From positions 62,001 through 126,000 of the forward strand of contig CABUDL010000001.1 in the NCBI GenBank assembly GCA_902490335.1: 64,000 nucleotides of DNA. Reading direction: 5' to 3'. Shown in pieces: positions 9,706-18,791 of this stretch. The number at the start of each line of letters is the position of its first letter. Position 1 is the stretch's first letter. Source of the stretch: an uncultured Clostridium sp. (GTDB lineage: Bacteria > Bacillota > Clostridia > Oscillospirales > Ruminococcaceae). Below the pieces are notes generated by a model. The model was given only the letters and a program-made list of their open reading frames with translations. It searched no databases and was not told the DNA's origin. The position numbers and the translations under genes were made by a program.

Positions 9706-10587
9706 ATGAAAAAACTGTATGTTTCGGATGTGGACGGGACGCTGTATCGAGGAAAAAGCGAAGGTTTGTCCGAGTCGGGCAGGGAGCTGTTTGTCCGGCT
9801 GATACAGGAGGGGGTCGGGCTGACGGTGGCTTCGGGACGAAACCTGTACGGCGTGTACGACCTTGCGGCAAGCTGCGGCATCACCCTGCCGGTCATCGCC
9901 TACAATGGCGCAGTGATCTATGATTTTGGCAAGGGGAAGGCAGAACGCACCTTCCCCATCCAGCCGGCAGATGCGCAGAGATTGTTCGAGCAGTTTGACC
10001 GTCAGAAGGTCCCCTATAAGACCTGTGTGTTCCGTCCGCAGGAGGAGCGCTGTGTGACCTACCTGCAAAACGGCTACCGCTCGCCCAACTGGAGTGAGCG
10101 CAAAAAGCGCATCGAGCAGGGCTGTGAGGATGCCGTTCATCCGCAGAATGGCTTGGTGTACGATGAGCCGTTTGTGGATGTGCCGCTGTCGCAGCTCTTG
10201 GAGGGAGAGTGCCTGTACATCGGCTCCAGCGGGGAACAGGCAGCCATCACCGCTATTTATGAGCAGGCAAGGCAGATGCCGGGTGTGAGCGCGGTGCTGC
10301 ATTGCAGTCCCTATGATTCCCGCCGCTGGTTTGTGGACATCGGCTCCGACCGGGCAGGCAAGGGCAAGGCGGCAGTTGCTTTAAAGCAGATGCTGGGCGC
10401 ACAGCATCTGGTGACCTTTGGCGACAACCACAACGACATTCCGATGCTGTTGGCAGCCGACCGCAGCTATGTGGTCCCGCAGGCGCCGCAGGAAGCCAGA
10501 CAGGCAGCGACTGCCGTCCTGGAAGAGGATGCCGACTGCGTGCTGCAATTCATCTGGAACGAATATCAGGCGGACAAAACAAAATAA
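9706..10587 (+). CDS. Cof-type HAD-superfamily phosphatase
   Basis: A 293-residue cytoplasmic phosphatase of the Cof/HAD-IIB type, which usually act on sugar phosphates or nucleotides; the substrate here cannot be read from sequence. Motif I DVDGTLY holds the nucleophile Asp8 and Asp10. Motif III is the GKGKAAVALKQM lysine region and motif IV is GDNHNDIPML near residues 238-247. The start is ATG 9706, although a GTG directly before it at 9703 is possible; the ribosome binding site is AAAGGAAG. It is a single-gene transcript between its own promoter and a strong terminator. Confidence 0.88.
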   Translation: MKKLYVSDVDGTLYRGKSEGLSESGRELFVRLIQEGVGLTVASGRNLYGVYDLAASCGITLPVIAYNGAVIYDFGKGKAERTFPIQPADAQRLFEQFDRQKVPYKTCVFRPQEERCVTYLQNGYRSPNWSERKKRIEQGCEDAVHPQNGLVYDEPFVDVPLSQLLEGECLYIGSSGEQAAITAIYEQARQMPGVSAVLHCSPYDSRRWFVDIGSDRAGKGKAAVALKQMLGAQHLVTFGDNHNDIPMLLAADRSYVVPQAPQEARQAATAVLEEDADCVLQFIWNEYQADKTK

Positions 10588-10595
10588 GGAAAAGC

Positions 10596-10635
10596 AAAGC
10601 GCCTCGACCCACCAAACGGTGGGTCGAGGCGCTTT
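10596..10635. terminator. Strong bidirectional terminator
   Basis: A perfect 18-bp stem (left arm 10596-10613, right arm 10618-10635) with AAAC loop. The AAA/TTT ends let it serve both the HAD gene and the convergent DUF6773 gene. Confidence 0.93.
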
Positions 10636-10658
10636 ATTGCGTTGCATAAAAGGCGGGG

Positions 10659-11135
10659 TCAGCGGAGCCGGTCCTCTTCTTCCTCTTTGTCCGCCTGTTC
10701 GTCCAGCTGCTTGACTCGGTTCAGATACAGCTTTCCGATGACGGCAAAGGAAACGCTGAGCAGTACAAGCATGGAAAGAAAACTTATCACAAAGGTGAGA
10801 ATGGAGCTGAGCGGGTCGTGGTAGCGCAGCTGATTAGTCATTCCCAAGAAGATGCCCATTGCCAGACTGACCAGCAGGCTGATGGTGCGGTTGGTTTTGG
10901 CGCTGAAGGGTCTGGTGCGGTCCCAGATTCCGTTTTTGATGTAGGACAGCAGGAGATAGCCGGAGGAAATCAGCAGGACTGCCGATTCTCCCAGGGTGTT
11001 TTGTCCGTCTTTCCAGAGGATTTGTTGTGCCAAAATGACAACCAGCAATCCGGTCAGGGTGATGTATAAGGTTTTGTGTTCAATTTCCAAAAGGGTCTTT
11101 TGCTGCATTTCGTCCAAAATCACTTTATTCTTCAT
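10659..11135 (-). CDS. DUF6773-like membrane protein
   Basis: 158 residues. Four hydrophobic segments (roughly 23-42, 50-65, 83-100 and 112-135) follow a short polar N terminus, and the tail is strongly acidic (DKEEEEDRLR). It resembles the DUF6773 proteins found next to small Xre regulators in Clostridia. Its start overlaps the end of the regulator gene by eleven bases, so the pair is translationally coupled. Partner modules of this kind are common, but their function is unknown. It ends with TGA, rare in this window. Confidence 0.65.
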   Translation of the reverse strand: MKNKVILDEMQQKTLLEIEHKTLYITLTGLLVVILAQQILWKDGQNTLGESAVLLISSGYLLLSYIKNGIWDRTRPFSAKTNRTISLLVSLAMGIFLGMTNQLRYHDPLSSILTFVISFLSMLVLLSVSFAVIGKLYLNRVKQLDEQADKEEEEDRLR

Positions 11136-11337
11136 CTTCTTTTTCCTCCCAAAACAGATCGTCCAATCGGCAATCGAGTGCCCAGCAGATTTTTAAGCAC
11201 AGCTTGATGGTGGGATTATATTCCCCTTTTTCGATGGCATTGATGGTTTGTCTGGAAACGCCGATTTGCTCCGCCAGTTCCTTTTGCGTCATATCCTTTC
11301 TGACGCGGGCAATCTTCAAATTGATATTTTTGCTCAT
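11125..11337 (-). CDS. Small Xre-family (Cro/CI-type HTH) regulator
   Basis: A 70-residue DNA-binding protein that is almost entirely one helix-turn-helix domain: TQKELAEQIGVSRQTINAIEKGEYNPTIKLCLKIC (residues ~17-51) with the QKELA and SRQTIN helices. It has an acidic tail (WEEKEDEE). ATG at 11337 follows GAGGGAGGCGAG. It is transcribed from the promoter at 11361-11389 together with the membrane protein gene and probably controls that promoter; autoregulation is inference. Confidence 0.9.
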   Translation of the reverse strand: MSKNINLKIARVRKDMTQKELAEQIGVSRQTINAIEKGEYNPTIKLCLKICWALDCRLDDLFWEEKEDEE

Positions 11338-11360
11338 CCGCTCGCCTCCCTCTGCTTTGT

Positions 11361-11389
11361 ATTATAAAATAAAAGCGACAATAAGTCAA
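11361..11389 (-). promoter_or_regulatory. Promoter of the Xre/DUF6773 pair
   Basis: On the minus strand: TTGACT (11389-11384), 17-base spacer, TATAAT (11366-11361), about 25 bases from the start of the regulator gene. Confidence 0.82.
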
Positions 11390-11471
11390 GTATATATTAC
11401 TTTTCATCCATTATATTTTATTTTTGTTGCATTAGTTTCTTTTCTGGTGATACCCAATCAGGTGTGCTTTG

Positions 11472-11510
11472 GCAAAAAAAACTCCGACCGGCAAAATACC
11501 GGTCGGAGTT
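11472..11510 (-). terminator. Terminator of the methyltransferase gene
   Basis: Read on the minus strand, a 12-bp stem AACTCCGACCGG / CCGGTCGGAGTT is followed by a run of T (the A run at 11473-11481 on the plus strand). Confidence 0.9.
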
Positions 11511-11528
11511 AGAAGTGCAGGATATATT

Positions 11529-12278
11529 TTATTTGACTGCGCGGGTAGCCACAAAACTCGGGACACCAAATTCGTGCAGCCTGCCTTCGCCGTTGGTGTC
11601 CTCGTACAGGTCGGTCAGGAGGAATCCGGCTTTGAGCTGACCGCCGAGCTGTTCCTCCAGCGTGTGAGAAAACTGGATGCCCCAGTCGTTTTTCATCGAC
11701 ACCTCGTACAGCTGCGGGTCCTTGAGCGGGTTAAAAGGCAGAGGATAGGTCAGGCAGCGCTCCTCCTCATCAAACAGGTAGTTGATGCCGGTGTCCAGCC
11801 CGCACAGCAGGATGCCGCCTTTTTTCAAAACACGGTAGCATTCCAGAAAGATTGGCTCCACCTTTTCCACATAGCAGTTGGATACCGGATGAAAGATGAG
11901 GTCGAAGCTCTCGTCTGCAAAGGGGAGCGGTTGGGTCATATCCCCCTGAATGATGTGAATAGAGTAGCCTTCCCGCTGGGCGACCATCCGGTCACTTTCG
12001 CACTGGCAGATGGAATAGTCCAGCAGGGTACACTGTGCGCCCAAAGCAGAAAAGATGGGCAGCTGCTGTCCGCCGCCGCTGGCAAGTCCCAGCAGCTGTT
12101 TACCCTGCAAATCTCCGAACCATTTCTTTGGGACCGTTTTGGTCGGCGTGAGGTAGACACCCCAGTTTCCGGCAAGGGCATCCAGATACTGCTGGTGGGA
12201 GATGGGCTGTCCCCACTGCCAGCCGGATTCGCACCAGGAGTCGATGATTTGAGAATTGAGCTTTTGATAATCTTTCAT
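11529..12278 (-). CDS. Class I SAM-dependent methyltransferase
   Basis: 249 residues. The SAM-binding motif I is LLGLASGGGQQLP near residue 62, followed by a motif-II-like LLDYS and a motif-III/IV region GDMTQPLPFADESFDLIFHP near 112-131, the Methyltransf_11 pattern. The substrate is unknown. The start ATG at 12278 follows AAGGAGGAAAA, 17 bases after the YjjG stop, so the two genes form one operon from the promoter at 13094-13123. Confidence 0.85.
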   Translation of the reverse strand: MKDYQKLNSQIIDSWCESGWQWGQPISHQQYLDALAGNWGVYLTPTKTVPKKWFGDLQGKQLLGLASGGGQQLPIFSALGAQCTLLDYSICQCESDRMVAQREGYSIHIIQGDMTQPLPFADESFDLIFHPVSNCYVEKVEPIFLECYRVLKKGGILLCGLDTGINYLFDEEERCLTYPLPFNPLKDPQLYEVSMKNDWGIQFSHTLEEQLGGQLKAGFLLTDLYEDTNGEGRLHEFGVPSFVATRAVK

Positions 12279-12295
12279 TTTTCCTCCTTGTGGAC

Positions 12296-13003
12296 CTAGA
12301 ATGATTCTGCGTCGTGCAGGATGATGTCGGGCAGCTGGCGCAGGGAGGAGATGGTAAAGCGAATGGGTAATCCCTCCGGCGGCTGCTGGTCGTGCAGATT
12401 GAGCCAGCAGGCATCCACACCGGCGCGTCTGGCACCTTCGATGTCCGATGAGAGGGAGTCGCCGACCATCAGCGCCCGCTGCCGGTCAAAGTCGGGGATG
12501 CGCGCAAAGACATAGTCAAAATATTCCTTCAGCGGTTTTTGATAGCCGCTTTCCTCCGATACAAAAACATCGGAAAAATAAGGCATCAGACCGCTGGCAT
12601 CCAGACGGCGGCGCTGGGTAGCGGCGACACCGTTGGTCAGGATGTACAGCCGACAGCCTGCCTGAGCCAGCTGCTGGCAGCACTCCTGTGCATACGGCAT
12701 GGTCTTGCTGCCGTAGCCGAGGTTAAACAGGTATTCCCGGTTAAAGCTCTCGCTGTCGATACCGGTGATGCCCAAAGTATCGAACAGCTGTGCAAAGCGG
12801 GTGGACAGCAGCTGCTTACGGGTGATGAGCTGCTGTTCAAACTGTCTCCACAGCCCGCTGTTGATTTGCTGATAAAGCTGGTCGATGGATGGGGTAAGGG
12901 TGAGCTGATGGTCCTCAAAGGTGCGGACCAGCGCCTGATGTTCGGCATCGGGAAAATCCATCAGCGTTTCGTCCGCATCCAAAAGGATGATGTCGTATTT
13001 CAT
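12296..13003 (-). CDS. yjjG: YjjG-type HAD nucleotidase
   Basis: A 235-residue HAD-IA phosphatase of the TIGR02254 (YjjG) type, which removes phosphate from non-canonical pyrimidine nucleotides. Motif I is DADETLMDF (residues 9-17) with the nucleophile Asp9. The ILTNGVAATQRRRL segment, a YjjG hallmark, lies near 121-134. Motif III lysine is in YQKPLKEYFD, and motif IV is MVGDSLSSDIEGARRAG. First gene of the minus-strand operon with the methyltransferase. It ends in TAG. Confidence 0.85.
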   Translation of the reverse strand: MKYDIILLDADETLMDFPDAEHQALVRTFEDHQLTLTPSIDQLYQQINSGLWRQFEQQLITRKQLLSTRFAQLFDTLGITGIDSESFNREYLFNLGYGSKTMPYAQECCQQLAQAGCRLYILTNGVAATQRRRLDASGLMPYFSDVFVSEESGYQKPLKEYFDYVFARIPDFDRQRALMVGDSLSSDIEGARRAGVDACWLNLHDQQPPEGLPIRFTISSLRQLPDIILHDAESF

Positions 13004-13093
13004 GTCGAATCCTTCCTGTGTTGTGTTTATAAGATTTCAAATGCTTGGTTTGAAAGCAGAGATAAGCGTAAGAATGTAAGATGATACGGGTTC

Positions 13094-13123
13094 AATATAG
13101 CATGACCGACCTTGCACTGTCAA
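13094..13123 (-). promoter_or_regulatory. Promoter of the yjjG-methyltransferase operon
   Basis: On the minus strand: TTGACA (13123-13118), 18-base spacer, TATATT (13099-13094). An inverted repeat GCACTGTC / GACAGTGC (13114-13121, 13129-13136) overlaps the -35. The 277-base gap 13004-13280 otherwise holds no gene. Confidence 0.72.
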
Positions 13124-13280
13124 GGCGGGACAGTGCCCTTTTCCCCTTGGGGTGGACGTAAGAATGGCAGATGATTCATGTGACGAAATCCCCATCGTTT
13201 TTCGACCGGTATGCTAAAAGTTCCGTAGAGGGATGCCAACATATTGACAATACCAGTTTGGTTCAACAATGAGGGCGGGA

Positions 13281-13451
13281 TTACCTTTTATTGGGATATG
13301 CTTTGTATCCGGCGAAACAAGCCAAAGCCATCCCCATCGGAATGACGGCGTAACCGGCGTTGGCTGCTCCATTGGAAGTAAAGACAAAGACAGCACCTGC
13401 AAAAGTTCCTATGATGAATATGATTGAAAGAAGCAGCAGAAGCTTTTTCAT
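13281..13451 (-). CDS. Small two-helix membrane protein
   Basis: 56 residues, not recognised. It begins MKKLLLLLSIIFIIGTFAGAVFVF, a membrane segment, and has a second one around GYAVIPMGMALACFAGY, with a short polar end. A longer frame from 13550 is possible but the extra N terminus is polar, lysine-rich and uncharacteristic, and AAAGGTG lies upstream of 13451. It lies beside another small membrane protein on the same strand. Real but unassigned is my best reading. Confidence 0.5.
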   Translation of the reverse strand: MKKLLLLLSIIFIIGTFAGAVFVFTSNGAANAGYAVIPMGMALACFAGYKAYPNKR

Positions 13452-13559
13452 CTGCGCACACACCTTTATCAATTTGCATTTTTTAAATGATTTTATCTTG
13501 TGCCGTACAGCTTCATCTGCTGGGAAAGGCGGCATCCGTTCAAATGCCAAGGAAGAGCC

Positions 13560-13787
13560 TTAGAAAAACAGTTGACGGAAATGCTTTTTGCAAACTTCAT
13601 ACAGCTGAGCGGTACAGAAACAGGCAATAAAAAAGAAGATAAATACCAGCAGAAAACCGGTAATATCTTCAAAGAAAAAAGAAAAGGTATAGGGAAACCG
13701 AAGGTTTGCCAGCAACAAAATACCGGCAGCGGTAATGGCAGAGGCAAGGCGCAGGGAGCGGGACAGGTTTGCTTTTGTGGTATACAT
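13560..13787 (-). CDS. Small two-helix membrane protein
   Basis: 75 residues, not recognised. After a basic N terminus (MYTTKANLSRSLR) there are two hydrophobic segments (ASAITAAGILLLANL and GFLLVFIFFFIACFCTAQLY) and a basic C terminus. ATG at 13787 has AGGGGT seven bases upstream; the frame extends further to 13931 but that part lacks a good start. It is upstream of and on the same strand as the 56-residue protein. Confidence 0.5.
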   Translation of the reverse strand: MYTTKANLSRSLRLASAITAAGILLLANLRFPYTFSFFFEDITGFLLVFIFFFIACFCTAQLYEVCKKHFRQLFF

Positions 13788-13962
13788 CCAGATGACCCCT
13801 TTCCTGTGAAAATAGCTTGGTTTAAGTCCATCATACACAGGAAAAGGGGAAAAATCAATCGCTGTTTTGGCTAAAGATATGGATGTAAAATTATACAGAA
13901 AACACATAAAGAATTCGGAAAATATCAGCAAAACTGGACTAAATTGCTAAATTGGGCGGCTC

Positions 13963-15831
13963 TTAACAGATGGAAAAGACTACGGCACTTTCTCCTTGCA
14001 GCACGCCGTCTTTATAGCCGCCCAGCAGCAGATGCACCTGTGCCGATGCAAATTCCGGCAGCAGGGTCAGCTCTCTGGGGTGGTAGGCGCGGTTGATAGC
14101 AACCAGCAGTTTCTGCTCATCCTGTGAGCGGACATAGGAGCACAGGTCGTGGTCGACCGCCAGCGGTGTGAAGGCAGCTTCGGTCAAAAAGGGCATCGAC
14201 AGCCGCAGCTGACCCAGCCGGCAGAACCAGTCCACCAGCTCATGGTTTTCAAATCCCCACGGGTAGCAGCAGCGGTTGAAGGGGTCGGCGTATCCGCTCA
14301 GTCCAGCCTCGTCGCCGTAGTACAGGCAGGGCACGCCGGGCAGAAAATATTGCAGGGTGCTGGCAAGCTTGAGCAGCACCTGTCCGTGCCGGTAGGCATC
14401 CATCGGCAGGTAGTGGTGCGCTGCCTGCCAGGGGCGCTGTTTTCCTTCCATCGACTCCCCTGCCAGTACGGTGATGGCGCGCGGGGTGTCGTGGGTGGAC
14501 AGCGAGTTCATCATCGAGTTCATGGCAGGCGGCGGATAATTTTCCACAATGGAAACCACGTCGTTTAAAAATTCGTCCGGGTTTCCGCTGAGGATATAAT
14601 CCAGCACGCTGTTGCGGAACGGATAGTTCATCACCCCGTCCATCTGGCTGCCCAACAGGTAGCGGCGGCGGTTGCCGTAGCTGATTTTGTTGGAAGCGTC
14701 CTCCCACACCTCTCCGATGACGATTTTGTCCTCGCCAAAGGATTTCACCGTCTGGTACACCCGGTCAAGAAAGGCGTCGGGCAGCTCGTCGGCAACATCC
14801 AGCCGAAAGCCGGAAGCGCCCAGCCGCAGCCATTTGGCAAGGACGCCGGTCTTGGGGTCACAGATAAAGTCCATATACTGCGGGTTGTTTTCCCGCACAT
14901 TGGGAAGGGTGAGAAATCCCCACCAGCTTTCATAGTTGTCGGGGTAGCGGCGGAAGGTGTACCACTCGCGGTAGGGACTGTTCGGGTCGCGGTAGGCGCC
15001 GCTGTGCTGCCCATAACGACCGTTGCGATTGAAGTAGACGCTGTCGCTGCCGGTATGGCTGAACACACCGTCAAGGATGACCGAGATGCCGTACTGTTTT
15101 GCCTTGGCACACAGCCGGGCAAAGTCCTCCTCGGTGCCCAGCAGCGGGTCGATGTGCAGGTAATCGGCGGTGTTGTACCGGTGGTTGGAGTGCGCTTCAA
15201 AGATGGGATTGAGGTACAGGCAGGTGACACCCAGCTGCGCCAGATAGTCCAGATGCTGGGTGATGCCCGCAAGGTCTCCGCAAAAATAATCGGAGTTTGT
15301 CACCTCGCCCTTTTCGTTGGGCAGATAGACCGGTAAGTTTCCCCAGTCGGTGCGAAGCGTGCGGTCGGCAGGGACATTTTGCTTGGGAGAGCCGGAGTTG
15401 CAAAAGCGGTCGGGAAAGATTTGGTAGATGATTCCGTTGCCCAGCGCGGCAGGACGCTTTTGAGAAGGATTGTAGACGGTCAGCTGCCAATAGCGGTCGG
15501 AATGAAGGTCAAGTTCCCCGCGCATCGCTTCGTTGGCATGGATGATGTGCAGGGTGCCGTCGGGTTCGGTGACCTGAAAGTAGTAAAAGTGCAGCTTTGG
15601 ATGCTGCGGAGTATAGGTGAGGGTGTAGCGGTTAAAGCGCAGGTTGCTTTCACACAGCTCCATCGGGAAGAATCGATCATTTTCCCCGTCGCTGCACAGG
15701 ACAAATTCCACCTTGGAGGGCAGCAGGTCCTTGGGCAGGCAGATGGAAAAACAAACGCTGGTGCCGGCAGCCACAGCGCCAAAGGGTTCTTTAAAGATGG
15801 GAAGCCGGCTGTCATAGATGCAAAAATCCAT
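13963..15831 (-). CDS. Glycoside hydrolase family 13 (neopullulanase/maltogenic amylase type)
   Basis: A 622-residue alpha-glucan hydrolase. An N-terminal beta-sandwich domain (residues ~1-125), as in cyclomaltodextrinase/neopullulanase, precedes the GH13 barrel that starts at GIIYQIFPDRF. Catalytic residues are visible: the nucleophile Asp345 in GFRLDVADE, the acid/base Glu374 in VIGEVWED and the HD pair 447-448 in STHDTPR. There is no signal peptide, so it should act on maltodextrins in the cytoplasm. It sits directly downstream of glgP, separated by a terminator, and both serve glycogen/maltodextrin breakdown. Confidence 0.9.
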   Translation of the reverse strand: MDFCIYDSRLPIFKEPFGAVAAGTSVCFSICLPKDLLPSKVEFVLCSDGENDRFFPMELCESNLRFNRYTLTYTPQHPKLHFYYFQVTEPDGTLHIIHANEAMRGELDLHSDRYWQLTVYNPSQKRPAALGNGIIYQIFPDRFCNSGSPKQNVPADRTLRTDWGNLPVYLPNEKGEVTNSDYFCGDLAGITQHLDYLAQLGVTCLYLNPIFEAHSNHRYNTADYLHIDPLLGTEEDFARLCAKAKQYGISVILDGVFSHTGSDSVYFNRNGRYGQHSGAYRDPNSPYREWYTFRRYPDNYESWWGFLTLPNVRENNPQYMDFICDPKTGVLAKWLRLGASGFRLDVADELPDAFLDRVYQTVKSFGEDKIVIGEVWEDASNKISYGNRRRYLLGSQMDGVMNYPFRNSVLDYILSGNPDEFLNDVVSIVENYPPPAMNSMMNSLSTHDTPRAITVLAGESMEGKQRPWQAAHHYLPMDAYRHGQVLLKLASTLQYFLPGVPCLYYGDEAGLSGYADPFNRCCYPWGFENHELVDWFCRLGQLRLSMPFLTEAAFTPLAVDHDLCSYVRSQDEQKLLVAINRAYHPRELTLLPEFASAQVHLLLGGYKDGVLQGESAVVFSIC

Positions 15832-15863
15832 AGAATGATTCCTTTCCGTCAGGATGATGTTTG

Positions 15864-15904
15864 ATAAAAGCTCCGGCGGGAACGGTCAGGTTTCCGCCGG
15901 AGCT
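15864..15904 (-). terminator. Terminator of glgP
   Basis: On the minus strand an 11-bp stem AGCTCCGGCGG / CCGCCGGAGCT is followed by TTTTATC, directly after the glgP stop at 15917. Confidence 0.85.
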
Positions 15905-15916
15905 GCAAAGACCGTA

Positions 15917-18370
15917 TTAGTCTAAGTTCCAGATGTTGTGCGCATATTCCTGGATGGCGCGGTCCGCACAGAAATAGCCGGACTGGGCGATGTTGTTCAG
16001 CGACATCCTCTGCCATTTCATCGGGTCGTGCTGGTAGGTGGACAGCAATTTCTTCTTGGTCTGGTCATACGACTCAAAGTCGCGCAGCACCATGTAAGGG
16101 TCGTTGGTCTTCAGGGAGGTGGCAATCTGGTCAAAGCGGTCGCCGGCGATGTCCTTGCCAATCATGTCGATTGCCTGCTTGAGCACAGGGTCGCTCAGGT
16201 ACAGCTCGCTGGGGTAGTAGCCGGATTTTTTCAGCTGCTGCACTTCCGGGGTGCGCATACCAAAGACAAAGATGTTGTCCTCGCCGACCGACTGACCGAT
16301 TTCGACGTTGGCTCCGTCCCAGGTGCCCAGGGTGACCGCTCCGTTGAGCATCAGCTTCATGTTGCCGGTGCCGGAGGCTTCGGTGCCCGCAAGGGAAATC
16401 TGCTCGGAAACTTCGCTGGCAGGCATCAGCAGCTCGGACAGGGTGACGCGGTAATCCTCCAGATAGACCACCTTGAGGATGTCGCGGGTCTGCGGGTCGT
16501 TTTCAATCATCTTGCCCAGACTGCAAATAAACTTGATAATCTGCTTTGCCATATAGTAGCCGGGAGCCGCCTTGGCACCGAAGATGAAGGTGGTCGGCTG
16601 GATGTCGGCGTGCGGATTGGATTTGATTTCGTTGTACAGCGACAGGATGTGCAGCGCATTCAGATGCTGACGTTTGTACTCGTGCAGGCGTTTGACCTGT
16701 ACATCGAACAGGGAGTTCGGGTCGATGACCTGACCGGTGTGTTCCTGGATGTACTCGGCAAAGCTGCGCTTGTTTTCCAGCTTGATTTTTGCCAGCTGCT
16801 CCAGCACCTGCTTGTCGTTCTGGTAAGGCAGCAGCTTTTTCAGCTGGGTCATATCGTGCATAAATCCGTCGCCAATCAGCTCGCGGATGTAGTTGTTCAG
16901 CTGTGGATTGGACTGATACAGCCATCTTCTGGAGGCGATGCCGTTGGTGACGTTCTGGAATTTGTTTGGCCAAATCTTATAGAAATCATGGAACAGCGAT
17001 TCGCGCAGGATGTTGCTGTGCAGATTGGAGACACCGTTGACGCTGTGGGAGGCGACTACAGCCAGATTTGCCATGTGCAGCGAGTGACCGTTGATGATTG
17101 CCATGCGGGAAACGGTGTAGCCGTCCAGATGGAACTGCTCGGTCAGCTGGCGGCAGAAGCGGTTGTTGATTTCTACGATAATCTGATAGATGCGCGGCAG
17201 CAGGGTGCGGAACATATCCTCGTTCCAGCTTTCCAGCGCCTCGGGCATGACGGTGTGGTTGGTGTAGGCAAAGGTGTCGCTGACAATCTTCCATGCTTGA
17301 TCCCACGGATAGCCGCACTCATCCAGCAGAATGCGCATCAGCTCCGGGATGGCAAGGGCAGGATGGGTGTCGTTGATGTGGATGGCGTTCTTTTCTGCAA
17401 AGTTTTCCAGCGTGCCGTACAGCTCCATGTGGCGGCGCACGATGTCCGAGATGGAGGCAGCAACCAAAAAGTACTGCTGGCGCAGACGCAGGTTTTTGCC
17501 TGCCGGATGGTTGTCGTTAGGATAGAGGATTTTACTGATTGCCTCGGCGGTGGAGTCCTGACCGAAGGCTTTGATGTAATCGCCGCGGTTGAAGGCATCC
17601 ATGTCGATGGCAGAGCTTTGTGCGCTCCATACCCGCAGGACGCTGACGCCCTTGCCGTCGTAGCCGGAAATCATAATATCATAAGGAACTGCCTTAACAG
17701 TGGTATAGTCCTTGTGCAGGACATGGTGATACCCATAGTCCCAAAATTCTTCGATGTGTCCGCCAAAGTTGACATCGACTGCGTGCTCCGGGATGCGCTC
17801 CAGCCATACCTCGCCGCCGGGCAGCCATTCGTCCGGCAGCTCGGTCTGCCATCCGTCGATAATCTTCTGCTTGAAGATGCCGAATTCATACAGAATCGAG
17901 TAGCCCATGGCAGGGTAGCCGCAGGTTGCCAGCGCATCCATGAAGCAGGCAGCCAGTCTGCCCAGACCGCCGTTGCCCAGACCGGCATCCGGCTCCAGCT
18001 CAAACAGGTTTTCCATCCGAACGTCCATCTCTTTGAGCGCCTGAGAAAATTCACCGGCAAGATTGAGGTTGTAGATGCCGTTTTTCAGTGACCGTCCCAG
18101 CAGGAACTCCATGCACATATAGTAGGTCTGCTTGCGTCCCTTGGCTTTTGCATCCGCCATAAAGTATCGGCGTTTTTCTTTGAGGATGCTGCGCACCACC
18201 ATGGCACAGGCTTTATAGTAGATTTCGTCCGATGCGGTGTCGGGGGTAAGACCCAACGATTTGATTTGGGCGACCAGCATGGATTTAATCTGCTGGGTTG
18301 TCAGCTTTTTATTCGCAGAAGCGATGGAAGTTTGAATTTCCTTTAAGGCAAGATTGTTTTCACTAAGCAT
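15917..18370 (-). CDS. glgP: Glycogen/maltodextrin phosphorylase
   Basis: Releases glucose 1-phosphate from alpha-1,4-glucans using pyridoxal phosphate. 817 residues, the usual length. The cofactor lysine is K672 in EASGTGNMKLMLNGA, followed by TWDGANVEI. Other marks are NGGLGRLAACFMDALAT near 115 and the C-terminal ADRAIQEYAHNIW. ATG at 18370 is chosen because alignment to the family begins there; an open frame upstream to 18622 is not phosphorylase-like. Transcribed from the promoter at 18506-18534. Confidence 0.97.
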   Translation of the reverse strand: MLSENNLALKEIQTSIASANKKLTTQQIKSMLVAQIKSLGLTPDTASDEIYYKACAMVVRSILKEKRRYFMADAKAKGRKQTYYMCMEFLLGRSLKNGIYNLNLAGEFSQALKEMDVRMENLFELEPDAGLGNGGLGRLAACFMDALATCGYPAMGYSILYEFGIFKQKIIDGWQTELPDEWLPGGEVWLERIPEHAVDVNFGGHIEEFWDYGYHHVLHKDYTTVKAVPYDIMISGYDGKGVSVLRVWSAQSSAIDMDAFNRGDYIKAFGQDSTAEAISKILYPNDNHPAGKNLRLRQQYFLVAASISDIVRRHMELYGTLENFAEKNAIHINDTHPALAIPELMRILLDECGYPWDQAWKIVSDTFAYTNHTVMPEALESWNEDMFRTLLPRIYQIIVEINNRFCRQLTEQFHLDGYTVSRMAIINGHSLHMANLAVVASHSVNGVSNLHSNILRESLFHDFYKIWPNKFQNVTNGIASRRWLYQSNPQLNNYIRELIGDGFMHDMTQLKKLLPYQNDKQVLEQLAKIKLENKRSFAEYIQEHTGQVIDPNSLFDVQVKRLHEYKRQHLNALHILSLYNEIKSNPHADIQPTTFIFGAKAAPGYYMAKQIIKFICSLGKMIENDPQTRDILKVVYLEDYRVTLSELLMPASEVSEQISLAGTEASGTGNMKLMLNGAVTLGTWDGANVEIGQSVGEDNIFVFGMRTPEVQQLKKSGYYPSELYLSDPVLKQAIDMIGKDIAGDRFDQIATSLKTNDPYMVLRDFESYDQTKKKLLSTYQHDPMKWQRMSLNNIAQSGYFCADRAIQEYAHNIWNLD

Positions 18371-18505
18371 ATAAACCGCCGTTTCTCCGCACAGTTTGGG
18401 AATCATTGGGTAGAAAGCAGCAGCCGCTCCGGTGCGGAAGGAGGGGCTGTGCTGAGGATTCTTTTGGGAAAAAGAGAGGCTGATTATGGCAACCTCACAC
18501 GATAA

Positions 18506-18534
18506 ATTATAGTATATTGAACGTTTGAAAACAA
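18506..18534 (-). promoter_or_regulatory. glgP promoter
   Basis: On the minus strand: TTGTTT (18534-18529), 17-base spacer, TATAAT (18511-18506). It leaves a ~130-base untranslated leader. The divergent 18371-18791 gap holds this, the zapA promoter and no gene. Confidence 0.72.
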
Positions 18535-18694
18535 GGGTTATTGCGGGGAGAAGAGAGGATTTCTGTAAGGATGGACACAATTCCAGAGGGATAACAGCAA
18601 AGCTTCCAAATTTTTTAGACACAGTTTATCTTCCGGTGATAAAAAATAAAGGAAATCCGAGCATTTTCTGTCCTGTAAAAACTGTCTTTACCCT

Positions 18695-18723
18695 TTACTT
18701 TCTACCTTCCAATCATATATAAT
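18695..18723 (+). promoter_or_regulatory. zapA promoter (weak -35)
   Basis: TTACTT (18695-18700), 17-base spacer, TATAAT (18718-18723), about 70 bases upstream of zapA. Confidence 0.55.
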
Positions 18724-18791
18724 AAAACAAAGAGAAAAATCCCGACCCGCCCGGCGGGCAAAATCATGGGAGCATAGAAAGGATGGTCTGC

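Noticed and set aside
15938..18091. Long open frame antisense to glgP
   Set aside because: Same explanation: a shadow of the phosphorylase gene; no start signals.
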